64,000 bases of DNA, taken from assembly GCA_031268095.1 (NCBI GenBank), contig JAIRXU010000017.1, positions 1 through 64,000 of the forward strand. Reading direction: 5' to 3'. Source of the stretch: Oscillospiraceae bacterium (GTDB lineage Bacteria; Bacillota; Clostridia; Oscillospirales; Acutalibacteraceae). The position numbers and the translations under genes are program-made. The notes beneath the pieces are model-generated. The model was given only the letters and a program-made list of their open reading frames with translations. It made no database searches and was not told where the DNA came from. Shown one piece after another: positions 26,820 through 34,823 of the stretch; the stretch's first letter is position 1; the number at the start of each line of letters is the position of its first letter.

Positions 26820-27998
26820 ATGAAAATTATCCTCGCGCCCGATTCCTTCAAGGGCACTTTGACGGCAACGGAAGTTTGCGGCATCCTCGCGGACGAGTTT
26901 GCGGTGTCTTTTCCGGCGGCGGAGATTTGTCTGCTTCCTTTGGCTGACGGAGGCGAAGGGCTCGCGGCAGCCGTCCACCGGCTGCGGGGCGGCAGATGGC
27001 TGGAAGCGGCGGTTGCCGGGCCTTGGGGCAAGCCCGTTCAGGCGGCGTTCCTCCTCCTGCCGGACGGCACGGCGGTCCTGGAAACCGCCTCCTGCGCGGG
27101 ATTGGAATTGGCGCGCGGCGCGCCCGAGGGGCTGAATCCGGCGCGGACGACGACCCAGGGACTGGGGGAATTGTTGCTGGCGGCCCGGGCCTCAGGGGCC
27201 GCGCGGATCTTGCTGGGACTGGGCGGCAGCGCCACCAACGACGGCGGGTGCGGCATGGCGGACGCGCTGGGCTGGCGTTTCCTTCGTGCGGACGACACAG
27301 GCTTCCTGCCGACAGGTGCGACGCTAACGGAAATTGCCCGGATCCTCCCGCCAGATGAACCGTACGGTCTGCCGGTGACCGCCGCATGCGATGTGACCAG
27401 CCCCCTCTTCGGCCCGGACGGTGCGGCCCATGTCTACGCTCCGCAGAAGGGCGCAGATCCCGCCATGGTGCTGCTTCTGGATACGGGGCTGCAACATTTG
27501 GCCGCCGTCTGCGGGGAACAGGCCCTGGCTTGGGAACCCGGCGCGGGTGCGGCAGGCGGCCTGGGATTCGGGGTACGGCGGTTCCTGGGAGGCGAACTGC
27601 GGCCGGGTATTGACTTGCTCCTGGATATGGCGGATTTCGACGCACTGGTGCGTGGAAACGCCCTGGTCGTCACCGGGGAGGGCCGCATGGACGCGCAGAC
27701 GCTCCAGGGCAAAGCGCCCTGCGGGGTGCTGCGGCGGGCACAGCGGCGCGGGGTCCCGGTTATCGCGGTGTGCGGCTGCGCGGAGGAACCGGATGCGTTG
27801 CTTGCTGCGGGATTTTCCGCTATATTCCCGGCGAGCGGCGGCGGACAGGCGCTGGAAGTCCTCCAGCGGCACTGCCGGGAGGAACTGCGGCAAGCCGCAC
27901 GGCAGGCGGCCGATTGGATCGTCCGGACCACCCGGACACACCATGAAGGTTCTGCATCAAATGATATATTGATTTCTGAAAGGATGGAGAGCACATGA
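26820..27998 (+). CDS. Glycerate kinase (GlxK/GarK type)
   Basis: Phosphorylates D-glycerate with ATP. The 392 residues match the family. Recognised blocks are MKIILAPDSFKGTLTATEVC, LLPLADGGEGLAAAV, ILLGLGGSATNDGGCGMADA with the glycine-rich site, TAACDVTSPLFGPDGAAHVYAPQKGA written here as two blocks (TAACDVTSPLF and GAAHVYAPQKGADP), GAAGGLGFGVRRFLG, and VVTGEGRMDAQTLQGKAP. Whether it yields 2- or 3-phosphoglycerate cannot be told from this sequence. It sits between a peptidase and a phosphoribosyltransferase with overlapping ends, so it is part of an operon without an evident shared pathway. Confidence 0.9.
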   Translation: MKIILAPDSFKGTLTATEVCGILADEFAVSFPAAEICLLPLADGGEGLAAAVHRLRGGRWLEAAVAGPWGKPVQAAFLLLPDGTAVLETASCAGLELARGAPEGLNPARTTTQGLGELLLAARASGAARILLGLGGSATNDGGCGMADALGWRFLRADDTGFLPTGATLTEIARILPPDEPYGLPVTAACDVTSPLFGPDGAAHVYAPQKGADPAMVLLLDTGLQHLAAVCGEQALAWEPGAGAAGGLGFGVRRFLGGELRPGIDLLLDMADFDALVRGNALVVTGEGRMDAQTLQGKAPCGVLRRAQRRGVPVIAVCGCAEEPDALLAAGFSAIFPASGGGQALEVLQRHCREELRQAARQAADWIVRTTRTHHEGSASNDILISERMEST

Positions 27999-28582
27999 CA
28001 GAGAACGGGTGGCCGACGGCGTGGCCGGTCAAATTGGGGGACTTACAGATTGAACTGCCGCTGGTGACCGCGCCGGACGGCTTCCAGATCTATGCCTTCG
28101 ACTCCATGGGGCAGACAGCTTGGAACCTCTCGGCGGCGGCGGCATTGATTCAGCAGCTTGCGGAGATCCCCTTCGACGTCATGATCACGGCAGAGTCCAA
28201 GGCCATCGCGCTGACAGAAGAGATGGCCAGGCTGCTGGGGCACGAGCGCTACGTTGTACTGCGGAAAGGAAAAAAGCTTTACATGGACAACCCCTTGGTG
28301 GTGGACGTGAAGTCCGTCACTACCACCCAGCCCCAGCGCTTCTTCCTCGGGCGGGAGCAGCAGCGGGTATTGGCGGGGCGGCGGGTCTGCATTGTGGACG
28401 ACGTCATTTCCACGGGCGGAACGCTGGAGGCCGTCTTCTCCGTCGCGGAGCAGGTGGGGTTTGAGGTTGTTTGCGTGGCCTGCGTCCTGACGGAAGAAAC
28501 CCCCTGGGACAAGTTCCATGGAATCCCGGTGCTCCGGCTGGACCACATCCCCTTGCCGGCTTACGCGCCGCACCAACGGTGA
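27995..28582 (+). CDS. Purine-type phosphoribosyltransferase (Apt/Xpt-like)
   Basis: A type I phosphoribosyltransferase of 195 residues. The PRPP-binding signature is RRVCIVDDVISTGGTLEAVF at about residues 129-148; FDVMITAESKAIALTEEMAR forms the core sheet and pyrophosphate loop, and RYVVLRKGKKLYMDNPL is the flexible-loop region. It most resembles adenine or xanthine phosphoribosyltransferases, but the base specificity is not readable. The ATG overlaps the glycerate kinase stop (ATGA), with AAAGGATGG upstream. Confidence 0.85.
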   Translation: MTENGWPTAWPVKLGDLQIELPLVTAPDGFQIYAFDSMGQTAWNLSAAAALIQQLAEIPFDVMITAESKAIALTEEMARLLGHERYVVLRKGKKLYMDNPLVVDVKSVTTTQPQRFFLGREQQRVLAGRRVCIVDDVISTGGTLEAVFSVAEQVGFEVVCVACVLTEETPWDKFHGIPVLRLDHIPLPAYAPHQR

Positions 28583-28639
28583 CTATCTCCTTTGATTTTA
28601 TATGAAAATATTTTTCAGATGAGGATAGGAGGACATAAT

Positions 28640-31600
28640 ATGAAACGGTATGCCTGCAAAGGATTGGCGCTGCTGCTGGCGGCCGCCCTGCTCTTGGCGC
28701 TGCTGCCCGGCGGCTTGCTGACGGCCCTGGCCGCGCCAAAACCGCTGCAGATCGGCCTGATGTCGGACACTCATATTTTCCCTTATGAACTGACGGGGAA
28801 CGACTGTTCAGCGTTCCGGGAATATTCCCAAAGCCGGGGCAAGTCCTTCGCCCAATCGGAAGCGGTCCTTGACTCCACTCTGACGGCAATGGAAACCCAC
28901 GCGAAAAAAAACGGACTTTCTTACGTTCTGATTTCTGGAGATCTGACCAAAGACGGAGAACTGGAGGGCCACCAAAAACTGGCGAAGACCTTGGCGGCCT
29001 TCGAAAAACGGACCGGCATCCAGGTGGCGGTTATCCCCGGCAACCATGACATCAACAACAGCGACGCGGCCACCTTCGCTTCCGGGAAACGCCAGCCCGG
29101 CACCGAAACCCGGCCTGAGCAGTTTCTGGAGATCTACCAAGACTTCGGTTTCGACCTGCCAAACCTATCGCGTTTCGTCCCCAAGGCGGGCAACAAGGGC
29201 GGTATGCTCAGTTACGCGGCGGACCTTGGGGAGGATTACCGGCTGATCGCCATCGACACCTGCAAATACAGCAGCGACCAATCCCCCAAGGGTGAGCACA
29301 ACGATACCGCCGGAATGATCGGCGAGGACCTGATGGCCTGGATCCTGCAAGAAATCAAGGAAGCCAAGGCCGCCGGGAAACTCATCATCGGCATGGGGCA
29401 CCATAATTTAACCCCTCACATCGGCTGGGAAGACAAAGTATTCCATAGCTTCATGCTGGATGATTACGAGCGCGTCCGGGAAACGCTGGCCTCGGCGGGG
29501 CTGCATTATTATGTATCCGGTCACATCCATGTCGGCGAAATCGGCGACTACGTCGCAGACAACGGCGAACGGCTGTACGATATCTGTTCCTCCGCGCTGG
29601 TCAGTTATCCCAGCACCTTCCGGGAAGTTGCTTTCTCCGGCTCTGCCAGATCCTCCTCTGCCGACGTAAAAACCTATGAGGCGGACTGCGTCAAGCCGGT
29701 TACGGCTATGGGTGTCACCTATCCTTCGCCCTATTCGACGACGGCGTACCATCTCAGCTTCGGCGACGAGGGATTGAAAAACCATCTCTCCGATTTGCTC
29801 GCCGGCGTACTGGGCGACCTCTTTGCCACCATCCGGGACACGGGCGGAATCTCCGCCTTCCTCTCGGCGCAAGGACTGGATCTGGAGTCTATGCTGGACG
29901 GCGCGCTGGACGGCGGGGTCAAAGCGGGATCCGTCACCGTATTGCCGACAAAGAACATCATGAGCCTCATTGGGGATATCCTCGGGCAGGTGGATCAAAA
30001 TTACATCAACGACCCAAAGCGGCTGCTGGGGCTGGTGGATCATATCCTGAACCGCGGCCTGGGAATGCAGGTTTCAGACCTGCCCAGCACGCAGCTGTAT
30101 CAAACCCTGGGCATCGGTGATCCGAACCGGCCGGGAACGTTTGAGGACATGGCGGCGGAAGTGATCGCCTACACCTATTCCCGCAACAGCGGCGCGGCAA
30201 AAGACCGGTTCCTGCTGGATGCCATCGACGGCTTCGAACACGGGGACAGCGCGGACCGCTTCTTCCAGCTGCTGCTGGATATCGTGCTCAACGATGTTGT
30301 GCAGAGCGAGCTGCTGCCGTCGCTGAAACTCAACCTCTCTTCGGTGTTCCAGTCCGCCGTGATGCGTTACACCGTCGGCGCCCTGCTGGACGGGATCCTG
30401 CGGCTCGTGCTGCTGGGCGATAACAGCTTCAGCGCCCTGGCGGATCTGATCTTCCGACTCGGTGTCTTGCCCTACGACAGCATTGATGACGCAGTGGATT
30501 CGCTGCTGGATGATTTCTGGACACCCAGCCAGAGCGAGAGCATCGGGATCCTCATCGCGGACTTGATCCGGGACTTTGTCTTCGATAAACAGGATTACAG
30601 CGACTTGAACGCGACGTTGCCCTACCGGGGACCGGTGAAAGTATCGCCCACCCAGGCGGATTTTCGCCTGCCAACGCTGCTGACCCAGACCTTCGGCCCG
30701 GACGCGGCCACGACGCGGACCATCGGCTGGTTCACGAAAGATACCGTCACGGGAACCGACTTAGAGCTCACCGACGCGAAGACGGGAAAATCGGCGCTGG
30801 GCAACGTGCAAATCACGAAAACCACCGAGGCGACAGAGCGGTCCTACCCCGGAGCAGATCTTGGGATCTTCGGCATCCTGCCCTGGACGAAGTATCTCCA
30901 GCGGCACACCATCGAAATCAGCGGACTCCAGCCGGGAAAGACCTATTATTTCCGGGTCGGGGACGCGGCCTGCGGCTGGTGGAGCCTTCAGGGGATGATC
31001 CGCACGGCGGACGGCGGCAAAACCACCACCTTCCTCAGCTTCACCGACGAGCAGAGCCAGCGGGAAACCCAGTACCAGCGCAGCTGGGCGGCGCTCGCGC
31101 AGCAGGCTGCGCAAAAGTTCCCCGCTGCGCGCTTCCTCGTCAGCGCGGGGGACCAGGTGGACAACAAGGACAACCTCTTCCAGTGGCAATGGCTGTTCGA
31201 TACGGCACAGGACTCCCTGCTGCGGCTGCCGCTGATGCCTACGACGGGCAACCATGAGGAAGGCGGCGCGGCGCTGAATCAGTATTTCCCGCTGGGCAAT
31301 GCGCCGGAACAGGACCTTGACAGCGGCGTCTATTATTCCTTTGATTACAATAACCTCCATTTTATCGTTCTCAACACCAACGACGTCACCGCCGACAATA
31401 CCTTGGGGCAGGCGCAGATGCAATGGCTCAAAGCCGACGCGGCAGCGAGCGACGCAGACTGGAAAATTGTGCTGTTGCACAAATCGCTTTATTCGAATGG
31501 CTCCCACATGGCTGACAAAGACGTGACGGGGCTGCGGACACAACTTGGCGCACTCCTGCCGCAGCTCGGCGTCGATTTGGTGATCGAGGGGCACGACCAC

Positions 31601-32122
31601 GTCTACCTGCGGACCGACGCTATGGCGGACGGCGCTGTCGTCCCCGGCGCGACGCGGGACGTTACGTACAACGGCTTAAGCTACAAGGCAAAGGTGGACC
31701 CCCAAGGGACGGTCTACACCACGGCCGGAGCCTCTGGCGTGAAACTCTATCAGGTCAAGGACGCTACAGAGAGCGACGCGCTCTTTCCCCGGGCGGAATC
31801 GCTCGTACCGCTGGACGGCCCGGTCTTTGCGGCATACCAGACGGTCAACGGCGTGCTGTACTATGACGCCTATACGCTTGAAAACGGCAAACTGCGTCGG
31901 ATTGACAGTTTCGCAATTGAGAAGACGGGGGTAGAAGATTTCGTGCCGCCGCCCGGCTGGGGTGAAGATGATCTGCCCGCGTTTCCGGATACCGCAGACA
32001 CCATCGAGTTGATCTTTTGGATCAGTCCGGCGCTGCTGCTGGCAGCGGGGGCAGCGCTCCTGCTCTGGCGCAGGAAAAATCAGGCGGAAAGCGAACGGGG
32101 TGCTCTTCATGTCAACCTGTAA
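28640..32122 (+). CDS. Large secreted, membrane-anchored protein with two metallophosphoesterase domains
   Basis: About 1160 residues. ATG at 28640 with AGGAGG is preferred over an upstream in-frame TTG. A signal peptide (RYACKGLALLLAAALLLALL) is followed by a calcineurin-like phosphoesterase domain (about 35-330: LMSDTHIF, ISGDLTKDGELEGH, IPGNHDIN, GMGHHN, YVSGHIHVGE). A helical region of about 300 residues without a recognised domain comes next. Then come a fibronectin-III-like region and a second, purple-acid-phosphatase-like domain (ISGLQPGKTYYFRVGDAACG, SAGDQVDNKD, TTGNHEEGG, LLHKSLYSNG, IEGHDHVYLR). The C-terminus is a membrane helix plus RRKNQ tail. Both metal sites look intact. Likely an extracellular phosphatase or phosphodiesterase; the substrate is unknown. 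The stop overlaps the start of the next gene. Confidence 0.88.
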   Translation: MKRYACKGLALLLAAALLLALLPGGLLTALAAPKPLQIGLMSDTHIFPYELTGNDCSAFREYSQSRGKSFAQSEAVLDSTLTAMETHAKKNGLSYVLISGDLTKDGELEGHQKLAKTLAAFEKRTGIQVAVIPGNHDINNSDAATFASGKRQPGTETRPEQFLEIYQDFGFDLPNLSRFVPKAGNKGGMLSYAADLGEDYRLIAIDTCKYSSDQSPKGEHNDTAGMIGEDLMAWILQEIKEAKAAGKLIIGMGHHNLTPHIGWEDKVFHSFMLDDYERVRETLASAGLHYYVSGHIHVGEIGDYVADNGERLYDICSSALVSYPSTFREVAFSGSARSSSADVKTYEADCVKPVTAMGVTYPSPYSTTAYHLSFGDEGLKNHLSDLLAGVLGDLFATIRDTGGISAFLSAQGLDLESMLDGALDGGVKAGSVTVLPTKNIMSLIGDILGQVDQNYINDPKRLLGLVDHILNRGLGMQVSDLPSTQLYQTLGIGDPNRPGTFEDMAAEVIAYTYSRNSGAAKDRFLLDAIDGFEHGDSADRFFQLLLDIVLNDVVQSELLPSLKLNLSSVFQSAVMRYTVGALLDGILRLVLLGDNSFSALADLIFRLGVLPYDSIDDAVDSLLDDFWTPSQSESIGILIADLIRDFVFDKQDYSDLNATLPYRGPVKVSPTQADFRLPTLLTQTFGPDAATTRTIGWFTKDTVTGTDLELTDAKTGKSALGNVQITKTTEATERSYPGADLGIFGILPWTKYLQRHTIEISGLQPGKTYYFRVGDAACGWWSLQGMIRTADGGKTTTFLSFTDEQSQRETQYQRSWAALAQQAAQKFPAARFLVSAGDQVDNKDNLFQWQWLFDTAQDSLLRLPLMPTTGNHEEGGAALNQYFPLGNAPEQDLDSGVYYSFDYNNLHFIVLNTNDVTADNTLGQAQMQWLKADAAASDADWKIVLLHKSLYSNGSHMADKDVTGLRTQLGALLPQLGVDLVIEGHDHVYLRTDAMADGAVVPGATRDVTYNGLSYKAKVDPQGTVYTTAGASGVKLYQVKDATESDALFPRAESLVPLDGPVFAAYQTVNGVLYYDAYTLENGKLRRIDSFAIEKTGVEDFVPPPGWGEDDLPAFPDTADTIELIFWISPALLLAAGAALLLWRRKNQAESERGALHVNL

Positions 32123-34727
32123 GGTTTCACTGATCGTGCCGGTCTATAACGTCGCGGCGTTTCTGCCCGGCTGCCTGGAGTCCCTTGTTGCGCAAACCAT
32201 TGACAAGCAGGAAATCGAGGTGCTGCTAATCAACGACGGCTCGACCGATGAAAGCCCCGAGATTTGCCGGGAGTATGCTGCGCGCTATCCCTGGATGCGC
32301 CCGCACTCCAAGGAAAATGAGGGTCTGTCTGCGACGCGCAATTGCGGAATCCGGCAGGCGCGGGGAAAATACCTGATGTATCTTGATTCAGACGACAAAT
32401 TTTCGCCCGAAACCATGAAAAATGTCACGGATTTTTTCGACGCGCACGAAGACGAAGTGGACTTGGTGGCATTTCCCCACCGGTACTATGTCAACGGAAA
32501 AAAGGTCAAGGATATGCACTACCGCTACCAGGTGCTGAACAAAACCGGCGTGTATGACCTGGCGCAGTATCCGTACCTGGCGCAGACGAACATCAGTGTT
32601 TGCGCCAAGAACCGCGGGGAGAATAACATCCTGTTCGACACGGCAAAGAACTTCCGCCATGAGGACCAAAAATATTCCACCGATGTCCTGCGGGAAAAAT
32701 GGAAGATCGGCTTTTGCGCGGCGGCAGAATATCAATACAACCGCGACAATGGCGGCAGTATTGTATCCACTTTCTTCCATGCTTACTATATCTTTGATTC
32801 CACCACGCGTTGGTTCGAAGAAATGTTCGCCGCCTATCCGGAGCGGGTGCCACCTTACATCCAAGGGCTGTTCCTCAATGATATCCAATGGAAGCTGCGG
32901 AAAGATATCCTTTTTCCCTATCATTACCAGGGAAAAGACTGGGACCAGGCAATGGACCGAATCCGGGCACTCCTGCGCCGGGTGGATACCGCGCTGCTGA
33001 TGGGCCACCCCATCATGCCCCGGGCGCAAAAGCTTTATTGGCTGCGTTTTGCGGGCGCCCCACTGGAAGCCCAGGTCGGGCCGGGAGGTCTCTGTCTGAC
33101 GACAGACGGCTGTGTCGTCGACGTATCCGAGACAATCCCCATCGTCATCCGGCGGCAGCAAATCACAGATGGAAAACTCCAATTGGGGGGATATCTGGAT
33201 ACGATATACTATACTGTTGCCGAAGATGAGACGCCGGAAATCTACGCCGAGGAAGACGGCGCCATGCGGCAGCTGGAGGTCTTCGACTCGGTGCAAAGCC
33301 TATTGCATCCCATGCTGCGGATGGGGCGAATTTTCGGCTTCCGGTACGAAAAACCGGCGGCGAAGCTCCGCGAACTGCGGTTTCTGGTAAAAATCAGGGG
33401 ACAGCTGCTCCCGACCCAGCTGCAATACCAACCGTTTGGAGGGCTAAAGACACCATATACCAAAATCATCCAGGGTGGATTCGAAATCACCCGCGACCGG
33501 CTGTGCATCTCGTTGCGCAAAGCCTCTTGGTTGCAGCGGCGGATCCGCATCCTCAAAAACACACTGCCGCTTTTGCGGCATCCCCGTCTGACGGCGACGC
33601 GGGTCGCGGCAGCACTATTGGACCATCCCGGCAAGCGGATTTGGCTTTACTATGATCTTTATAGCGTGGAGACTGACAACGGTTATTTTCAGTTTCAGAA
33701 TGATTTTTCCAAAAAAGATGGCGTAAAGCGCTATTATGTCATCGATCGGGCGTATCCGAATCGGAAAAAACTTTTCTCCTGGCGGCAGCGGCGGCGGCTG
33801 GTCAAAAAAGGAAGCTGGCGGCACCGATTCCTCTATCTTTGCGCCGAGGAAATTCTAACGGCTTTCTTTGGCAGCACACCGATTTATCCCTTTACCTCAG
33901 AGCGGGAGGAAATCGGATACGAGGACATCTTCCGCTTCCGCGTCACATACCTGCAAAACGGTGTCTTGCATGCGGCGCTGCATACCTCCAATCATGCGGA
34001 ACGCTGCCGGGCCGACCGGGTGGTGGTCTCGACCCCCTTCGAATTCGAGAACTACCGCAACCGTTACGCCTACCGGGAAGACCAGCTGATCTGTACCGGC
34101 ATGGCGCGCTACGACCGGATCGACCGCCGCCACCCGCCGGAAAAACGCATCCTCTTCGCTCCGTCCTGGCGCAAATACCTCACTCACCAGATCAACCCAG
34201 CACATTGGGATCCCATCCGCCACCGAATCGTCGAGTCGGATTACTACAAAAATTTTCTGACATTCCTGACCGACCCGCGGCTGCATGCCGTGCTGGAAAC
34301 CTGCGATTACACCATGGACATCAAACTGCACCCGATTCTATCCGGTACGCCGGGGCTTTTTGAGATCGACCATCCGCGCATTCGGGTGCTGACGGAGGAG
34401 CCGCCGCCGGAAAATTATAAAGTTTTCCTGACAGATTTCTCCTCCTACGTGTTCGATTTCGTGTATTTGGGCCGAACGATTGCCTATTTTCTGCCGGACG
34501 AAGTGCAGTTCCGCGCAGGAATGCACCATTATCGGGCGCTGGATTTGCCTTGGGATGAGGCGTTCGGCTCCATTGCTTTCACAGCGGAAGACGCGGTTCA
34601 GCAATTGCTGGCCCTGGCGGAACGGAATTTTGAGCCGGAAGAGATTTATCTGCAGCGAATGGAACACTTCTTTTTCCCGCTGGAGCACTGTGCGGAGAGC
34701 CTGTATCAGCAAATGACCGGAAAGTAA
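32109..34727 (+). CDS. Two-domain glycosyltransferase / CDP-glycerol:glycerophosphotransferase-like protein
   Basis: A fusion of about 872 residues. The N-terminal GT2 domain shows KVSLIVPVYNVAAFLPGCLE, LLINDGSTDESPEICREYAA and YLDSDDKFSPETM. The C-terminal half resembles the TagF/TagB glycerophosphotransferase family: RADRVVVSTPFEFENYRNRY, CTGMARYDRIDRR, RILFAPSWRKYL, DIKLHPIL and FLTDFSSYVFDFVYLGRTIA. Such fusions build phosphoglycerol-containing teichoic-acid-like or capsule polymers on the cytoplasmic face of the membrane. A linker of about 200 residues between the domains is unassigned. ATG at 32109 is chosen over GTG at 32100 because ACGGGG lies about 8 bases upstream. It overlaps the phosphoesterase gene by 14 bases and ends at a strong terminator. 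Confidence 0.88.
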   Translation: MSTCKVSLIVPVYNVAAFLPGCLESLVAQTIDKQEIEVLLINDGSTDESPEICREYAARYPWMRPHSKENEGLSATRNCGIRQARGKYLMYLDSDDKFSPETMKNVTDFFDAHEDEVDLVAFPHRYYVNGKKVKDMHYRYQVLNKTGVYDLAQYPYLAQTNISVCAKNRGENNILFDTAKNFRHEDQKYSTDVLREKWKIGFCAAAEYQYNRDNGGSIVSTFFHAYYIFDSTTRWFEEMFAAYPERVPPYIQGLFLNDIQWKLRKDILFPYHYQGKDWDQAMDRIRALLRRVDTALLMGHPIMPRAQKLYWLRFAGAPLEAQVGPGGLCLTTDGCVVDVSETIPIVIRRQQITDGKLQLGGYLDTIYYTVAEDETPEIYAEEDGAMRQLEVFDSVQSLLHPMLRMGRIFGFRYEKPAAKLRELRFLVKIRGQLLPTQLQYQPFGGLKTPYTKIIQGGFEITRDRLCISLRKASWLQRRIRILKNTLPLLRHPRLTATRVAAALLDHPGKRIWLYYDLYSVETDNGYFQFQNDFSKKDGVKRYYVIDRAYPNRKKLFSWRQRRRLVKKGSWRHRFLYLCAEEILTAFFGSTPIYPFTSEREEIGYEDIFRFRVTYLQNGVLHAALHTSNHAERCRADRVVVSTPFEFENYRNRYAYREDQLICTGMARYDRIDRRHPPEKRILFAPSWRKYLTHQINPAHWDPIRHRIVESDYYKNFLTFLTDPRLHAVLETCDYTMDIKLHPILSGTPGLFEIDHPRIRVLTEEPPPENYKVFLTDFSSYVFDFVYLGRTIAYFLPDEVQFRAGMHHYRALDLPWDEAFGSIAFTAEDAVQQLLALAERNFEPEEIYLQRMEHFFFPLEHCAESLYQQMTGK

Positions 34728-34773
34728 TTGTTGTTTTGTAGACTGATCGTTGTTTTGTTGTTTTTCTAAAAGA

Positions 34774-34820
34774 ACAACGCCCGGGCGGGTTTTCCGTCCG
34801 GGTGTTGTGTTGTTTTTTGT
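34774..34820. terminator. Bidirectional intrinsic terminator between convergent genes
   Basis: A stem of 15 pairs (34774-34788 with 34794-34808, core CGCCCGGGCGG against CCGTCCGGGTG, two G-U pairs) has a 5-base loop. T-rich tracts flank both sides, including TTTTTT at 34812-34817 for the plus strand. It lies exactly between the ends of the plus-strand glycosyltransferase and the minus-strand alpha-galactosidase and can serve both. Confidence 0.85.
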
Positions 34821-34823
34821 TGT

